64,000 nucleotides of DNA from Burkholderia stabilis. GTDB lineage: Bacteria; Pseudomonadota; Gammaproteobacteria; Burkholderiales; Burkholderiaceae. The notes beneath the pieces are model-generated. The model had not been told where the DNA came from. It made no database searches and worked only from the letters and a program-made list of their open reading frames with translations. The position numbers were made by a program, and so were the translations under genes. Each line of letters begins with the position of its first letter. Position 1 is the stretch's first letter. This document shows, in pieces, positions 63,796 to 64,000 of the stretch. The DNA lies in the NCBI RefSeq assembly GCF_001742165.1, contig NZ_CP016442.1, positions 2,480,001-2,544,000 on the forward strand, in the 5' to 3' direction.

Positions 63796-63840
63796 CCGTC
63801 TACGACAGGGCACGCGGCGGCGCGTGCCGACCGCCGACCG

Positions 63841-64000
63841 TCATTCGGTATCGCTGTCCTGCTCGTCGAGCGTCTGCTTCGGCGGCGGCGGACGCTTGCC
63901 GATCACGACGTTCACGTCGAACTCCTTGCCCTTGCGCACGACGTGCACCTTGGTTGGCGTGCCCGGCTTGATCTGCGCGACGACGTTCAGCAGCTTCGTC
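63841..64000 (-). CDS. C-terminal end of a DegQ/DegS-type serine protease (partial)
   Basis: Only the last 52 codons are in the window; the gene continues beyond the right edge. The visible end (KLLNVVAQIKPGTPTKVHVV, RKGKEFDVNVVIGKRPPPPK, and an acidic DEQDSDTE tail) matches the last strands of a PDZ domain of HtrA-family periplasmic proteases. The catalytic domain cannot be seen. Such a gene next to tatC is common in betaproteobacteria. Confidence 0.75.
   Translation of the reverse strand, partial: TKLLNVVAQIKPGTPTKVHVVRKGKEFDVNVVIGKRPPPPKQTLDEQDSDTE

Overview
The window reads as chromosome 1 of a Burkholderia, most likely a member of the B. cepacia complex. The evidence is very high G+C with G/C-ending codons and a run of betaproteobacterial gene clusters: System II cytochrome c biogenesis, ugp, gltBD, mla next to murA and his, and tatABC after hisE. 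The species call is inference from sequence character and gene order; no search was run. I see no rRNA, tRNA or CRISPR array.

Layout. 0-9.1 kb: hemB and engB on the minus strand with a candidate sRNA between them, then cytochrome c4, the ResB/CcsA cytochrome c assembly pair, the periplasmic methionine sulfoxide repair pair msrPQ, and the divergent lptM/cyaY pair. 9.1-18.8 kb: penicillin-binding protein 1A, divergent from a compact pilMN(OP)Q-aroK-aroB-dgt run. Here pilM carries a frameshift at a run of six G, and pilO and pilP look fused. 18.8-24.1 kb: a glycerol-3-phosphate uptake operon, ugpBAECQ. 24.1-27.2 kb: the accessory patch, with ompW, a complete IS5-family element bounded by CTAG, and a REP-associated tyrosine transposase (RAYT) that has lost its catalytic residues. 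27.2-39.8 kb: gltBD, an amino-acid:cation symporter with a 2'-5' RNA ligase-like gene, a three-copy intergenic repeat, a DadA-type dehydrogenase, an MFS transporter and an SDR. 39.8-45.5 kb: a YddA/SbmA-type ABC transporter, then a TPP riboswitch driving thiO-thiS-thiG-thiE. 45.6-63.6 kb: mlaFEDACB, an ABC-2 exporter, a BolA-like gene, murA, the histidine operon hisGDCB-marC-hisHAFIE, a small membrane protein, hinT and tatABC. The end of a DegQ/DegS-type protease gene enters from the right edge on the minus strand.

How the parts fit. Much of the window serves the envelope: Mla moves phospholipid between membranes, MurA and PBP1A build peptidoglycan, Tat exports folded proteins (MsrP here carries a Tat-like signal), and CcsA/ResB mature c-type cytochromes such as the adjacent cytochrome c4. 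The rest is core anabolism: heme, aromatic amino acids, histidine, glutamate and thiamine. Most genes are ordinary housekeeping.

The points most worth a second look are an orphan transcript-like segment with an anti-Shine-Dalgarno hairpin loop and strong terminator (about 1195-1303), the catalytically dead RAYT upstream of gltB, the pilM frameshift and PilO-PilP fusion, the interspersed repeat at 35889-36152, the thiamine leader ORF, and the ThiE N-terminal extension.
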